The translations under genes and the position numbers were made by a program. The notes beneath the pieces are model-generated. The model made no database searches. It was not told the origin of the DNA and saw only the letters and a list, made by a program, of their open reading frames with translations. From Candidatus Berkelbacteria bacterium (lineage in GTDB: Bacteria > Patescibacteriota > UBA1384 > CAILIB01), in assembly GCA_020058355.1 (NCBI GenBank), contig JAGVEG010000098.1, forward strand, positions 1 through 6,189: 6,189 bases of DNA, in the 5' to 3' direction. Shown here in pieces: positions 1-5,905 of this stretch. The number at the start of each line of letters is the position of its first letter. Position 1 is the stretch's first letter.

Positions 1-267
1 GCCTGTAACGCCCTTCTGAGCAAGCTCAAGGCGTAGCCGCTGCTTCCCCATGGGTCGCATCCGCTGGCGCGCCTGTACATACTGGTCCGCGTAGAGTGCA
101 TCGTTAAGCAATCGTAGCTCCTTGAGTCTGGCAATTACTGTTTCAGTCTCTTCAGGCTCATAGCGCTTGAGCAAGCTACTACGAAGGTCGGCGGTACTGT
201 ATGACCGCCGACCTAGGAGATAGAGCGCGTATGGCAGTGCCTGGCGCTGGGTGCGTACTGCACTCAT
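1..267 (-). CDS. recX: RecX family recombination regulator (partial, N-terminal 89 residues)
   Basis: RecX binds RecA filaments and modulates recombinase activity in the cytoplasm. The start is ATG at 267..265 on the minus strand, and the frame stays open to the window edge, so the C-terminal half is missing (family members are usually about 150-200 residues). An in-frame TAG lies 12 nt before the ATG, so no earlier start is possible. The translation shows the RecX helical-repeat pattern: ALYLLGRRSYSTADLRSSLL near residues 15-34, a glutamate-rich turn (YEPEETE), then LNDALYADQYVQARQRM and GKQRLRLELAQKGV near the end. These match the family pattern of a short helix bundle followed by a conserved Asp/Tyr segment and a K/R-rich helix ending in a 'kGV' turn. 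It lies directly downstream of recA on the same strand, the classic recA-recX arrangement, across a 126-bp gap. There is no Shine-Dalgarno sequence before the ATG. The family call is recognised from sequence and supported by context. Confidence 0.9.
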   Translation of the reverse strand, partial: MSAVRTQRQALPYALYLLGRRSYSTADLRSSLLKRYEPEETETVIARLKELRLLNDALYADQYVQARQRMRPMGKQRLRLELAQKGVTG

Positions 268-273
268 TTCAAA

Positions 274-279
274 ATACTA
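274..279 (-). promoter_or_regulatory. Weak -10-like element before recX
   Basis: On the minus strand TAGTAT (4 of 6 matches to TATAAT) ends 6 nt before the recX ATG. No good -35 is seen 16-18 bp upstream. Taken alone this is weak. It is listed because the same -10-to-ATG distance recurs at recA, the TrmB-family gene, ftsK and ychF. recX may instead depend on readthrough from recA. Confidence 0.25.
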
Positions 280-285
280 CAGAGC

Positions 286-323
286 TTCATGAATTGATCA
301 TTTCTGACGAGATACTTCATGAA
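286..323. repeat. Paired TTCATGAA palindromes, 30 bp apart
   Basis: The perfect 8-bp palindrome TTCATGAA occurs at 286-293 and again at 316-323. Each copy is preceded by C on the plus strand, giving a shared 9-mer CTTCATGAA. The centre-to-centre distance is exactly 30 bp, about three helical turns, so both sites would face the same side of the DNA. The proximal copy lies inside the presumed recX promoter spacer. The arrangement resembles a two-site operator, but no regulator is identified. Confidence 0.4.
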
Positions 324-329
324 CTTGGT

Positions 330-392
330 GAACCCAGTGAGAAAAGTCCAAGACCTTTTTGGGTGTAGTCGAGGACTTTTCGAAATGGGTTC
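330..392 (-). terminator. Nested dyad / stem-loop downstream of recA (possible terminator or attenuator)
   Basis: The 63-bp segment is symmetric about position 361. Three arm pairs share this axis: 330-336 with 386-392 (GAACCCA/TGGGTTC, 7 bp), 342-349 with 373-380 (AAAAGTCC/GGACTTTT, 8 bp) and 352-354 with 368-370 (3 bp). They are separated by balanced 5x5 and 2x2 internal loops around a 13-nt apical loop. It begins two bases after the recA TAA in the direction of transcription. The 3' inner arm ends in CTTTT, but no U-run follows the outer stem, so it is not a textbook intrinsic terminator. Partial termination or attenuation between recA and recX, or mRNA 3'-end protection, are alternatives. 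Confidence 0.5.
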
Positions 393-393
393 T

Positions 394-1449
394 TTACTCT
401 GCAGCCTCCTCTTCTTCAACCTCAGCAACTTCTGGAGTTGGAGTAGGAGTAGATCCCTTCACACCAAGACTTGAACGGATACCTTCTTCAATCTTGGTGG
501 CAAGCTCAGGATGTGCCTTGAGGTATTCACGTGCACCTTCCTTACCCTGTCCAAGACGCTCTTCGCCGAGGTAGTACCACGCACCAGACTTACGTACGAT
601 GCTGAGATCTACACCTGTATCAAGCAGATCACCCTCACGGGAAATACCGTGACCATAGAGCAGATCAAATGATGCAGTGCGGAATGGAGGAGCAACCTTG
701 TTCTTAACAATCTTCACACCCACAGTAATTCCGGTGATCTTATCACCTTCCTTCAGCTGCTCCTTACGACGGATATCCATACGAACAGAAGCATAGAACT
801 TCAGGGCATTTCCACCGCTAGTGGTTTCTGGGTTACCAAACATCACACCAATCTTCATGCGGATCTGGTTGATGAAGATAACGGTGGTGCGTGACTTAGC
901 AATTGCACCAGTGAGCTTACGCAGTGCCTGAGACATCAGGCGTGCCTGCACACCAACCATTGCATCACCCATTTCACCTTCAATTTCTGCGCGAGGTACC
1001 AAGGCGGCAACAGAGTCAATAACCACAATATCTACTGCATTTGAGCGGACAAGGGTTTCTACAATTTCGAGCGCTTGCTCACCGGTATCAGGCTGGGAGA
1101 CAAGCAGGTCATCAAGCTTTACCCCGAGGACCTTTGCGTATTCTGGGTCAAAGGCGTGCTCAGCGTCTACGAAGGCAGCCAGACCGCCCGTGCTCTGTAC
1201 ACGACCGATGATATGCGTAGCCAGTGTGGTCTTACCAGAAGACTCTGGACCATAGATCTCAATGACGCGCCCGCGTGGAATACCACCACCAAGGGCAACA
1301 TCCAATGAAACGATACCCGTTGGTACAACCTCTACATTACCAATACGAGCGTCTCCGCCCATGGTCATAATTGAACCCTTACCGAACTGCTTCTCAATTG
1401 AGGCAATGGCCGCATCAAGCGCCGCACGCCGTCCGTCTGCTTGTGACAT
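394..1449 (-). CDS. recA: Recombinase RecA
   Basis: RecA polymerises on single-stranded DNA with ATP and catalyses homology search and strand exchange. In many bacteria it also stimulates LexA self-cleavage. The 351-residue protein is full length for the family. It has an N-terminal polymerisation helix ([19 protein letters not shown]), Walker A GPESSGKT at 67-74, the catalytic glutamate in FVDAEHAFD near 97, Walker B VVIDSV at 142-147, the NQIR segment near 195-198, DNA-binding loop L2 with [14 protein letters not shown] near 205-218, and the C-terminal domain with [14 protein letters not shown] near 289-302. The tail has a TPTPTP linker followed by a glutamate-rich acidic end, as in many RecA proteins. 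An in-frame TAA lies 12 nt before the ATG, which fixes this as the earliest start. No Shine-Dalgarno sequence is present, and a -10-like TCTAAT ends 8 nt before the ATG. recX lies downstream on the same strand. The stop codon is TAA. Confidence 0.99.
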   Translation of the reverse strand: MSQADGRRAALDAAIASIEKQFGKGSIMTMGGDARIGNVEVVPTGIVSLDVALGGGIPRGRVIEIYGPESSGKTTLATHIIGRVQSTGGLAAFVDAEHAFDPEYAKVLGVKLDDLLVSQPDTGEQALEIVETLVRSNAVDIVVIDSVAALVPRAEIEGEMGDAMVGVQARLMSQALRKLTGAIAKSRTTVIFINQIRMKIGVMFGNPETTSGGNALKFYASVRMDIRRKEQLKEGDKITGITVGVKIVKNKVAPPFRTASFDLLYGHGISREGDLLDTGVDLSIVRKSGAWYYLGEERLGQGKEGAREYLKAHPELATKIEEGIRSSLGVKGSTPTPTPEVAEVEEEEAAE

Positions 1450-1457
1450 AGACTGTA

Positions 1458-1486
1458 ATTAGAACTAAGTACTCACACCGTAGCAA
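1458..1486 (-). promoter_or_regulatory. Predicted recA promoter, possibly leaderless
   Basis: On the minus strand TTGCTA (1486..1481; 4/6 to TTGACA) is followed after exactly 17 bp by TCTAAT (1463..1458; 5/6 to TATAAT). Only 8 nt separate the -10 from the recA ATG, so transcription would begin within a base or two of the start codon. This fits the absence of a Shine-Dalgarno sequence. No canonical LexA box (GAAC-N4-GTTC or CTGT-N8-ACAG) overlaps it. Confidence 0.5.
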
Positions 1487-1538
1487 GGAATTTCTTCATT
1501 ACCAGGATGGTCCTATTTTCAAAAAATGGCTATACCTC

Positions 1539-1557
1539 GTTCGGTAATGTGTTCGGT
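1539..1557. repeat. Direct repeat GTTCGGT upstream of recA
   Basis: GTTCGGT occurs at 1539-1545 and 1551-1557 (plus strand), with a 12-bp period. It lies just past the TGA of the TrmB-family gene and about 55 bp upstream of the predicted recA -35. GTTC...GTTC direct repeats serve as LexA sites in alphaproteobacteria with N7 spacing. Here the spacing is N8 and the organism is probably unrelated, so any regulatory role is speculative. Confidence 0.25.
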
Positions 1558-1559
1558 CT

Positions 1560-2315
1560 TCATCTGGTAGACAGCGATTGTGCCCCCAACCATGCCAGCT
1601 CAAAAATCCGCTTTTGGGCCTCAGCAATTTCAGGCGACTCGATAATAACGGCAAACTCTTCCGGCGGTGAGATAACAATAACCTTCGCATCGAAGATATT
1701 AATTTCTGGCGAGAAATCAAACGTATCTGCTGGTACGAGTAAGCTAGTGCGGGCCTCTTCTGCATCGCGCTGTTGCAAGATGCGGGCTTCTGCCGTATCA
1801 GGGAAGATTGCTCGGATTGCAATCCCCTTTTCGCGGCGACGCTGGTAGTACCGCGGGAAGTAATGAGGCATCAGTCCCTGAATATCATTTACCGATGCGT
1901 AGGCACGAATTGTCTCACTCGAGCGTAGAGTTTCTTCGTAGGCAGTCTCAATACCCACTTTTCCCTCAAAGTAACGTAGGCGTGGCTGCTGCCTATGCGG
2001 ACTAGCCAAGGCCTGGAGCATAGGAAGAGCTCGCTGCATAGCCGCGACATGGCGCGAGCTTTGCTCAGCCCGCTTCTCTGCCAGCTGCAGCAAGATCTCA
2101 GGCTTCTGCGCCACAAACTTGTTCACCTTACTTTCCTCTACCTCAATCACAAAGCCACGCTCAACCAAACGGGCCAGCAGGTGATAACAACTGGTACGCG
2201 GTACCCCTGCCTTCTTTGCGATCACCGAAACATCGTTCATCCCAAACTGGACCAACGCAAGAAACACCTTCTCTTCACGGGTAGTTAAACCAAAGTCTTC
2301 TAGTGCGGTAATCAT
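1560..2315 (-). CDS. TrmB-family transcriptional regulator
   Basis: This is a predicted cytoplasmic DNA-binding regulator of 251 residues, ending in TGA. Residues 1-70 form a TrmB-type winged helix: LTTREEKVFLALVQFGMNDV, then the helix-turn-helix VSVIAKKAGVPRTSCYHLLARLVERGFV and a beta wing (IEVEESKVNKFVAQKP). Residues 71-105 look like a coiled-coil helix (LLQLAEKRAEQSSRHVAAM). From about 112 on is the ligand-binding-like C-terminal domain (LRYFEGKVGIETAYEETL, later DTFDFSPEINIFDAKVIVIS and EEFAVIIES), which has the look of the PLD-like sensor fold of this family. Archaeal TrmB proteins sense sugars; the ligand here cannot be told. The gene is divergent from a four-helix membrane protein, and the gap between them contains an inverted repeat suited to autoregulation. 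recA follows on the same strand after 110 bp. No intrinsic terminator is visible between them, so readthrough into recA is possible. Confidence 0.88.
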   Translation of the reverse strand: MITALEDFGLTTREEKVFLALVQFGMNDVSVIAKKAGVPRTSCYHLLARLVERGFVIEVEESKVNKFVAQKPEILLQLAEKRAEQSSRHVAAMQRALPMLQALASPHRQQPRLRYFEGKVGIETAYEETLRSSETIRAYASVNDIQGLMPHYFPRYYQRRREKGIAIRAIFPDTAEARILQQRDAEEARTSLLVPADTFDFSPEINIFDAKVIVISPPEEFAVIIESPEIAEAQKRIFELAWLGAQSLSTR

Positions 2316-2322
2316 ATGTCTA

Positions 2323-2352
2323 TATATATGGTCAAATAAAGAATATTGTAAA
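2323..2352 (-). promoter_or_regulatory. Predicted promoter of the TrmB-family gene, possibly leaderless
   Basis: On the minus strand TTTACA (2352..2347; 5/6 to TTGACA) is followed after 18 bp by TATATA (2328..2323; 4/6). Only 7 nt lie between the -10 and the ATG, and there is no Shine-Dalgarno sequence. The region is very AT-rich, so chance matches are likely. The proximal arm of the GGTCAAA inverted repeat lies in the spacer next to the -10, where a bound repressor would block RNA polymerase. Confidence 0.4.
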
Positions 2353-2373
2353 TAGTTATCTTATTTTTTGACC
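2330..2373. promoter_or_regulatory. Inverted repeat GGTCAAA-N30-TTTGACC, candidate operator
   Basis: GGTCAAA at 2330-2336 and its perfect inverse TTTGACC at 2367-2373 flank 30 bp of AT-rich DNA. Similarity continues inward, with GGTCAAATAA facing TTATTTTTTGACC after a two-base offset. It sits in the 134-bp region between the divergent TrmB-family gene and the membrane-protein gene. Placement at the regulator's own promoter makes it the best candidate binding site for that regulator. The right arm contains TTGACC, which could also serve as a -35 for the plus-strand gene, but no good -10 follows at the right distance. Confidence 0.45.
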
Positions 2374-2433
2374 GATAGTATAGAAAATATATCGACAGAA
2401 CCATGCCTTTCTGGCGACTATCAAACAAACAAC

Positions 2434-2440
2434 GAAAGGT
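2434..2440 (+). promoter_or_regulatory. Shine-Dalgarno-like GAAAGGT before the membrane-protein gene
   Basis: GAAAGGT ends 9 nt before the ATG at 2450, a slightly long but workable spacing. This gene seems to have a leader and ribosome binding site, unlike recA, the TrmB-family gene, ftsK and ychF in the same window. No confident promoter was found for it. Confidence 0.4.
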
Positions 2441-2449
2441 TCCCAAAAC

Positions 2450-2911
2450 ATGATTCCCTTAGCACCTTCAGAAAAAGAGCAAGGCCTCACGACGCTTCGA
2501 AAGCTGCCGGGTCTTATTCCCTACTTAATCCATCAACTCGTCTCAATAGGCTTTCCCCTCTTCTGCCTCTACGCAAATTGTAGTCGCTACACCAAGCAAA
2601 GTGACATCAGTATTGAGCTGCGTCTCTTTCTTACTGTGATAATACTGATCGGGGTTTTCCTCGGTCAGACCGGCCGTTACAAAACCAAGCAAGAAGCCTT
2701 CTGGCTGCTATCCGTTACCTTTGGGTTTATGATAGTCATCAACTACGTAAACGCCGTCTACAGAGACAGCCTCCAGCTCAAGGAAGGAAAACTCATCCCC
2801 TTTCTCTATGACTACACCGTTCGCACGTTCTGGATCCCCTCCACCCTCCAGGCTGGGTATCTTCTCGGGATTATACTCCGCACAATCGTCTCTCGCCTTC
2901 AACGACACTAA
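2450..2911 (+). CDS. Four-helix integral membrane protein of unknown function
   Basis: I do not recognise this 153-residue protein. It is hydrophobic, with four likely membrane helices near residues 22-42 (LIPYLIHQLVSIGFPLFCLY), 57-73 (LRLFLTVIILIGVFLG), 83-104 (AFWLLSVTFGFMIVINYVNAVY) and 125-147 (RTFWIPSTLQAGYLLGIIL). A short polar N-terminus (SEKEQG) precedes the first helix and a basic tail (SRLQRH) follows the last, so both ends are probably cytoplasmic by the positive-inside rule. The second loop is basic (GRYKTKQE) and the loop near 105-115 is mixed in charge (RDSLQLKEGK). No signal peptide or catalytic motif is apparent. It has a Shine-Dalgarno-like GAAAGGT upstream and a strong palindromic terminator immediately after its TAA, so it is a complete single-gene unit. 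It is divergent from the TrmB-family regulator, which may control it. A small-molecule transporter subunit or an envelope stress protein are possible but unsupported. Confidence 0.75.
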   Translation: MIPLAPSEKEQGLTTLRKLPGLIPYLIHQLVSIGFPLFCLYANCSRYTKQSDISIELRLFLTVIILIGVFLGQTGRYKTKQEAFWLLSVTFGFMIVINYVNAVYRDSLQLKEGKLIPFLYDYTVRTFWIPSTLQAGYLLGIILRTIVSRLQRH

Positions 2912-2918
2912 TCAAAAA

Positions 2919-2946
2919 CCCCGCAACGTTGCGGGGCTTCTTCTTT
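2919..2946. terminator. Bidirectional intrinsic terminator between convergent genes
   Basis: CCCCGCAACGTTGCGGGG at 2919-2936 is a perfect 18-bp palindrome: a 7-bp GC-rich stem with an ACGT loop. On the plus strand it is followed by CTTCTTCTTT, and on the minus strand by TTTTTGATTAG. It can therefore terminate both the plus-strand membrane-protein gene (TAA ending at 2911) and the minus-strand RodZ-like gene, whose TAA at 2947..2945 lies 8 bp before the hairpin. The minus-strand side, with five consecutive T, is the stronger. Confidence 0.93.
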
Positions 2947-3658
2947 ACAGTGCAGTCGAAGCCGTGGCCGCCTTGTCATGCAGCCGTACCACAAATACCT
3001 GGTCAACTTTTCGCTCGCCGCGGCGAGCAACAATACTCACCAGAGATCCAGCGGTGGTAGCGGGGACTTCTGCCTGGAATGTACCGTCTCCCTGCAGTGA
3101 AACAACCGCTCCATTTACCGTAAGTTCGTCAGTCTGCTCTACATGCCCCTTAATCATCAGGCTCTTCTCGGCAGTCTTTACTTCAAGACCAGGAGTAACT
3201 GACGGCGAGATGATTTCTAGTGAAGGCTGGGCAGTAAACTGCATAAGCTGCGTACCCACCACTGAGGCAAGGAGAATAAAGGCGCCGCATACGGTACTAA
3301 TTCCCACAAGCCGGGGGGTAATCTGTGCATAACTAAGGGATAACGCCTTACGAGGGCCAATCGGTGAGCGACCACAGCGCGCCTCATAGGTTGCACGGGC
3401 CATTTCATACCGCTCAGCCACTACTTCATCAGCAATCCCGAGGAAGCGTGCGTACTGGTCTAGATACCCCTTGGCATAGACCAAACTTGGGAGCTGCTCC
3501 CAGGCATCATTCTCAAGCGCCTGTACATACCGGCCCCGGATTTTTGTGGCTTCTTCGACATCAGTGAGCGCAATTTTCTTCCGTGCACGAGTTGAACGCA
3601 GCAAATCACCCAATGAGCGATCCCCGCGAACCGAGCGTATACGAAATCCTGCTGCCAT
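2945..3658 (-). CDS. RodZ-like protein: cytoplasmic HTH, one membrane helix, external beta domain
   Basis: RodZ-type proteins link cytoplasmic shape or division factors to the envelope. This 237-residue protein has a RodZ-type helix-turn-helix domain at about 14-75 (GDLLRSTRARKKIALTDVEE, ending YAKGYLDQYARFLGI), matching the family pattern LP..Y.kGyL..YA..LGi. A basic linker (GRSPIGPRKALSLSY) leads to one transmembrane helix near 117-137. Residues 145-226 form an Ig-like beta domain (LEIISPSVTP, then LMIKGHVEQTDELTVNGAVV and QGDGTFQAEVP) that resembles the glucodextranase-B-like fold found on such proteins. A type II (N-in) topology is expected. The gene starts 14 bp after the ftsK TAG and probably shares its transcript. 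GAGG lies only 3 nt before the ATG, too close for an ideal Shine-Dalgarno. A palindromic terminator follows. No MreB gene is in view, so the partner is unknown, and a DNA-binding role is not excluded. Confidence 0.85.
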   Translation of the reverse strand: MAAGFRIRSVRGDRSLGDLLRSTRARKKIALTDVEEATKIRGRYVQALENDAWEQLPSLVYAKGYLDQYARFLGIADEVVAERYEMARATYEARCGRSPIGPRKALSLSYAQITPRLVGISTVCGAFILLASVVGTQLMQFTAQPSLEIISPSVTPGLEVKTAEKSLMIKGHVEQTDELTVNGAVVSLQGDGTFQAEVPATTAGSLVSIVARRGERKVDQVFVVRLHDKAATASTAL

Positions 3659-3672
3659 ATACCTCGAGCCTA

Positions 3673-5835
3673 CTAGAGAAGGTCTTCGACTTCAACCGCC
3701 GTTGCCTCGACGCCATACACCTCACGGGGTTTAGCCCCTCTAGCAGGGCCAATTACGCCACGATCTTCCATGATTGTCATCAAGCGAGCAGCACGTGCAT
3801 AGCCCACTGAAAGGCGGGTTTGCAACAATGTAGTTGAGGCCTTGTTGTACTGACGTACCACGCCAACCGCATCTTCATACATGTCATCATCAACCTCATC
3901 ACCACCCCCACGACTGGTCATTCCCTTAATATCGACGCGGGTCTCAAGAATAGACGGGTTGTAGCGATCGGTCGGCTCTTGCTGGCGAATATGCGCGATC
4001 ACTGAGGAGATCTCTCCATCAAGCACCCGGGCTCCCTGGATACGGCGAGGGCGGGGAACATCGGTGCTGAGGTACAACATGTCTCCGTATCCAAGCAACT
4101 GCTCAGCCCCGGCCTGGTCCAAGATAGTACGGGAGTCAATCTGACTAGCAACTGCAAAGGCCATGCGGGTTGGAATATTCGCCTTGATCAAGCCGGTAAT
4201 AACATCTACCGATGGACGCTGAGTAGCCAGCATCAAGTGAATACCCACGGCACGGGCCATCTGCGCCAGGCGCACAATTGATGACTCAACTTCCCGGGAA
4301 GCTACCATCATCAAGTCAGCAAGCTCATCCACCACTAAGACAATGGCAGGAAGTCGCCCTTCTCCTGGATCAGGAGCCAGGTTGTACTGTTCAAGGTTGC
4401 GCTTTCCAACACTGTTAAGTAGGCGGTAGCGACGATCCATTTCATTTACCAGCCACTTCAGGGCCTTCACCGTATCTTCTGGCTCGGTAATAACAGGGGT
4501 CAGGAGGTGGGGAATGCCATTGTAGGTAGTCATCTCAACACGCTTGGGATCAACCATGATAAGGCGAAGCTCATCTGGTGAATTATTCACGAGTAGGCTG
4601 AGTATGCAGGCATTAATACACACCGACTTACCAGATCCGGTAGAACCAGCGATCAGACAGTGAGGCATACGAGCCAGATCTGCAATCACGGGCTGCCCCG
4701 CTGCATCAAGACCAAGGGCAAGCATTAACTTAGAACTTGCCTTCCGGAAGGCATCAGACTCCAAGATGTCGCGCAGGCCAACTACCGCTTTTTTCTCGTT
4801 AGGAATTTCAATACCAACCGCGCTCTTACCAGGAATTGGCGCTTCAATACGAAGTGACTGAGCGGCCAATGCCAAGGCAAGGTCATCACGACGAGAAGTA
4901 ATCTGCGTCAGCTTCACACCCTCTGAAGGTTTCATCTCATACTGGGTAACTGTAGGGCCCACATTTACGCCCGCCATGGTTACATCAATACCAAAATCAG
5001 AGAGCGTCTTCTTAATTACCTCCATACGCTTTTGGATATTCCCTGCTGTTGGCTTAGAATCAACTTTCATAAGGAGCGCCATTGGCGGATACATCCACGC
5101 GTTTTGCGGCGTACGAGGATTACTTAATGAAAGCTGGTGCACGGGTACCGAGGGCTTCAAATCTGGAGCAACGATACGGCGGCGCAAACCAGCAAGCGGG
5201 CCATGAAGTGCCGCCGCATCTGTACCTTCAATAACGGGCACCTTAGCAAGCTCTTCAACACTAAGGTCGGGCGATGGGGCAGACTTAGGTGCGGGCCTCT
5301 CCTGAGACTCACGCGACTCTTGTACCTCCACCACTGCACCCCAAATCTTTCCGAGCTGACTATGAAACGCAATGATCACGGCGGCAAAATAGAGCATCAC
5401 CACCAAGAACTGTGTGAAGATTAATCCGAAAGCGCTAATCAAGCCAGTGTAGAGTGTCTGACCAACAATACCACCAGCAGGTGCATCTCCCTGCCACGCA
5501 AACGAAAGCAGCAGGGCAATGACCGATAATACTGTCGTGAGCACGCCATCCCATCGATAGTAAAATGTCTGTGGTATGTACCGGCGAAACCAAAACCAGA
5601 GAATTAGTAGGGGAATAGCCGGGGTAAGTTTACCGATCCCCTGCTCCCATGCATTGAAGAAGAAGCTTCCGAAATCCCCTGCCAAGTTAAAGGCAGCCAT
5701 CGAAAGGAAAAGCGACCCCACAAGTGAGAAAAGAATCCAAAGTGAACGCCGTACCGCAGGACTGAGCTTAATCTCACCCCCGCCAGAGGTTGGCTTTACA
5801 CTTTTTTGTTTGGAGCGGGACTTCTTTTTCGCCAT
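3673..5835 (-). CDS. ftsK: DNA translocase FtsK/SpoIIIE
   Basis: FtsK is a septum-anchored hexameric ATPase that pumps double-stranded DNA and clears the chromosome from the division site. I place the start at the ATG at 5835..5833 (MAKKKSRSKQ, 720 residues), not at an upstream ATG at 5877, because an extended -10 ends 6 nt before it. The N-terminal region has about four to five membrane helices within residues 30-158, then a short charged linker (about 160-240), much shorter than in E. coli FtsK. The motor follows: an alpha region (PTVTQYEMKPSEGVKLTQI), Walker A GSTGSGKS at 397-404, MVDPKRVE near 427-434, Walker B IVLVVDELADL from 498 and ATQRPSVDVITG from 537. The C-terminal gamma winged helix, about 648-710 (LLQTRLSVGYARAARLMTIM then RGVIG), should read polar DNA motifs. 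The RodZ-like gene follows after 14 bp; ychF is divergent upstream. No key residue is missing. The stop codon is TAG. Confidence 0.97.
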   Translation of the reverse strand: MAKKKSRSKQKSVKPTSGGGEIKLSPAVRRSLWILFSLVGSLFLSMAAFNLAGDFGSFFFNAWEQGIGKLTPAIPLLILWFWFRRYIPQTFYYRWDGVLTTVLSVIALLLSFAWQGDAPAGGIVGQTLYTGLISAFGLIFTQFLVVMLYFAAVIIAFHSQLGKIWGAVVEVQESRESQERPAPKSAPSPDLSVEELAKVPVIEGTDAAALHGPLAGLRRRIVAPDLKPSVPVHQLSLSNPRTPQNAWMYPPMALLMKVDSKPTAGNIQKRMEVIKKTLSDFGIDVTMAGVNVGPTVTQYEMKPSEGVKLTQITSRRDDLALALAAQSLRIEAPIPGKSAVGIEIPNEKKAVVGLRDILESDAFRKASSKLMLALGLDAAGQPVIADLARMPHCLIAGSTGSGKSVCINACILSLLVNNSPDELRLIMVDPKRVEMTTYNGIPHLLTPVITEPEDTVKALKWLVNEMDRRYRLLNSVGKRNLEQYNLAPDPGEGRLPAIVLVVDELADLMMVASREVESSIVRLAQMARAVGIHLMLATQRPSVDVITGLIKANIPTRMAFAVASQIDSRTILDQAGAEQLLGYGDMLYLSTDVPRPRRIQGARVLDGEISSVIAHIRQQEPTDRYNPSILETRVDIKGMTSRGGGDEVDDDMYEDAVGVVRQYNKASTTLLQTRLSVGYARAARLMTIMEDRGVIGPARGAKPREVYGVEATAVEVEDLL

Positions 5836-5841
5836 GGCTCT

Positions 5842-5850
5842 AGTATAACA
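5842..5850 (-). promoter_or_regulatory. Extended -10 promoter of ftsK, possibly leaderless
   Basis: On the minus strand TGTTATACT (TG-N-TATACT; hexamer 5/6 to TATAAT) ends 6 nt before the ATG at 5835. No good -35 is visible, as is usual for extended -10 promoters. Transcription would start at about the A of the ATG, in line with the lack of a Shine-Dalgarno sequence. This also argues against the upstream ATG at 5877. Confidence 0.55.
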
Positions 5851-5866
5851 CATACGCGCGCACGCG
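5849..5866. other. 18-bp alternating pyrimidine-purine tract
   Basis: From 5849 to 5866 every step alternates pyrimidine and purine: CACATA, then CGCGCGCACGCG. Such tracts can adopt Z-DNA under negative supercoiling. It lies in the gap between the divergent ftsK and ychF, immediately upstream of the ftsK -10. A structural or supercoiling-sensitive role is inference. Confidence 0.35.
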
Positions 5867-5905
5867 GATATTATCACGGATCACTTCGTATCGGTCAGTA
5901 GTCAC

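Larger units (their letters stand above)
268..393 (-). other. recA-recX intergenic region
   Basis: This 126-bp gap has no convincing coding potential. It holds a 63-bp nested inverted repeat next to the recA stop (330-392), two copies of the 8-bp palindrome TTCATGAA (286-293 and 316-323), a TGATCA palindrome between them, and a weak -10-like element before recX. Together these suggest that recX expression is adjusted relative to recA, by termination or attenuation, by a DNA-binding protein, or by its own promoter. That reading is inference. Confidence 0.6.

Noticed and set aside
1499..1559. Intrinsic terminator after the TrmB-family gene (AGGACCATCCT or GGTATAGCC followed by T-run)
   Set aside because: The stems are only 2-4 bp with loops of three bases, too weak to call.
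1560..1562. TGA of the TrmB-family gene read as a recoded glycine codon
   Set aside because: The protein ends at a natural family length, the other genes contain no internal TGA, and a readthrough extension shows no domain.
1499..1822. Minus-strand frame overlapping the end of the TrmB-family gene
   Set aside because: Its serine- and arginine-rich composition is typical of an off-frame translation, and the regulator frame is clearly the coding one.
2368..2583. Open frame on the plus strand starting at TTG
   Set aside because: It overlaps the inverted repeat and the start of the membrane-protein gene in another frame, has no ribosome binding site and shows no family features.
2708..2908. Minus-strand open frame opposite the membrane-protein gene
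   Set aside because: It lies wholly within the coding region of a convincing four-helix protein and has no start signal.
5836..5877. Upstream ATG extending FtsK by 14 residues (MIISACARMCYTRA)
   Set aside because: The extension crosses the extended -10 and the alternating tract and has a cysteine-rich, atypical sequence. The ATG at 5835 gives the lysine-rich start expected for FtsK.
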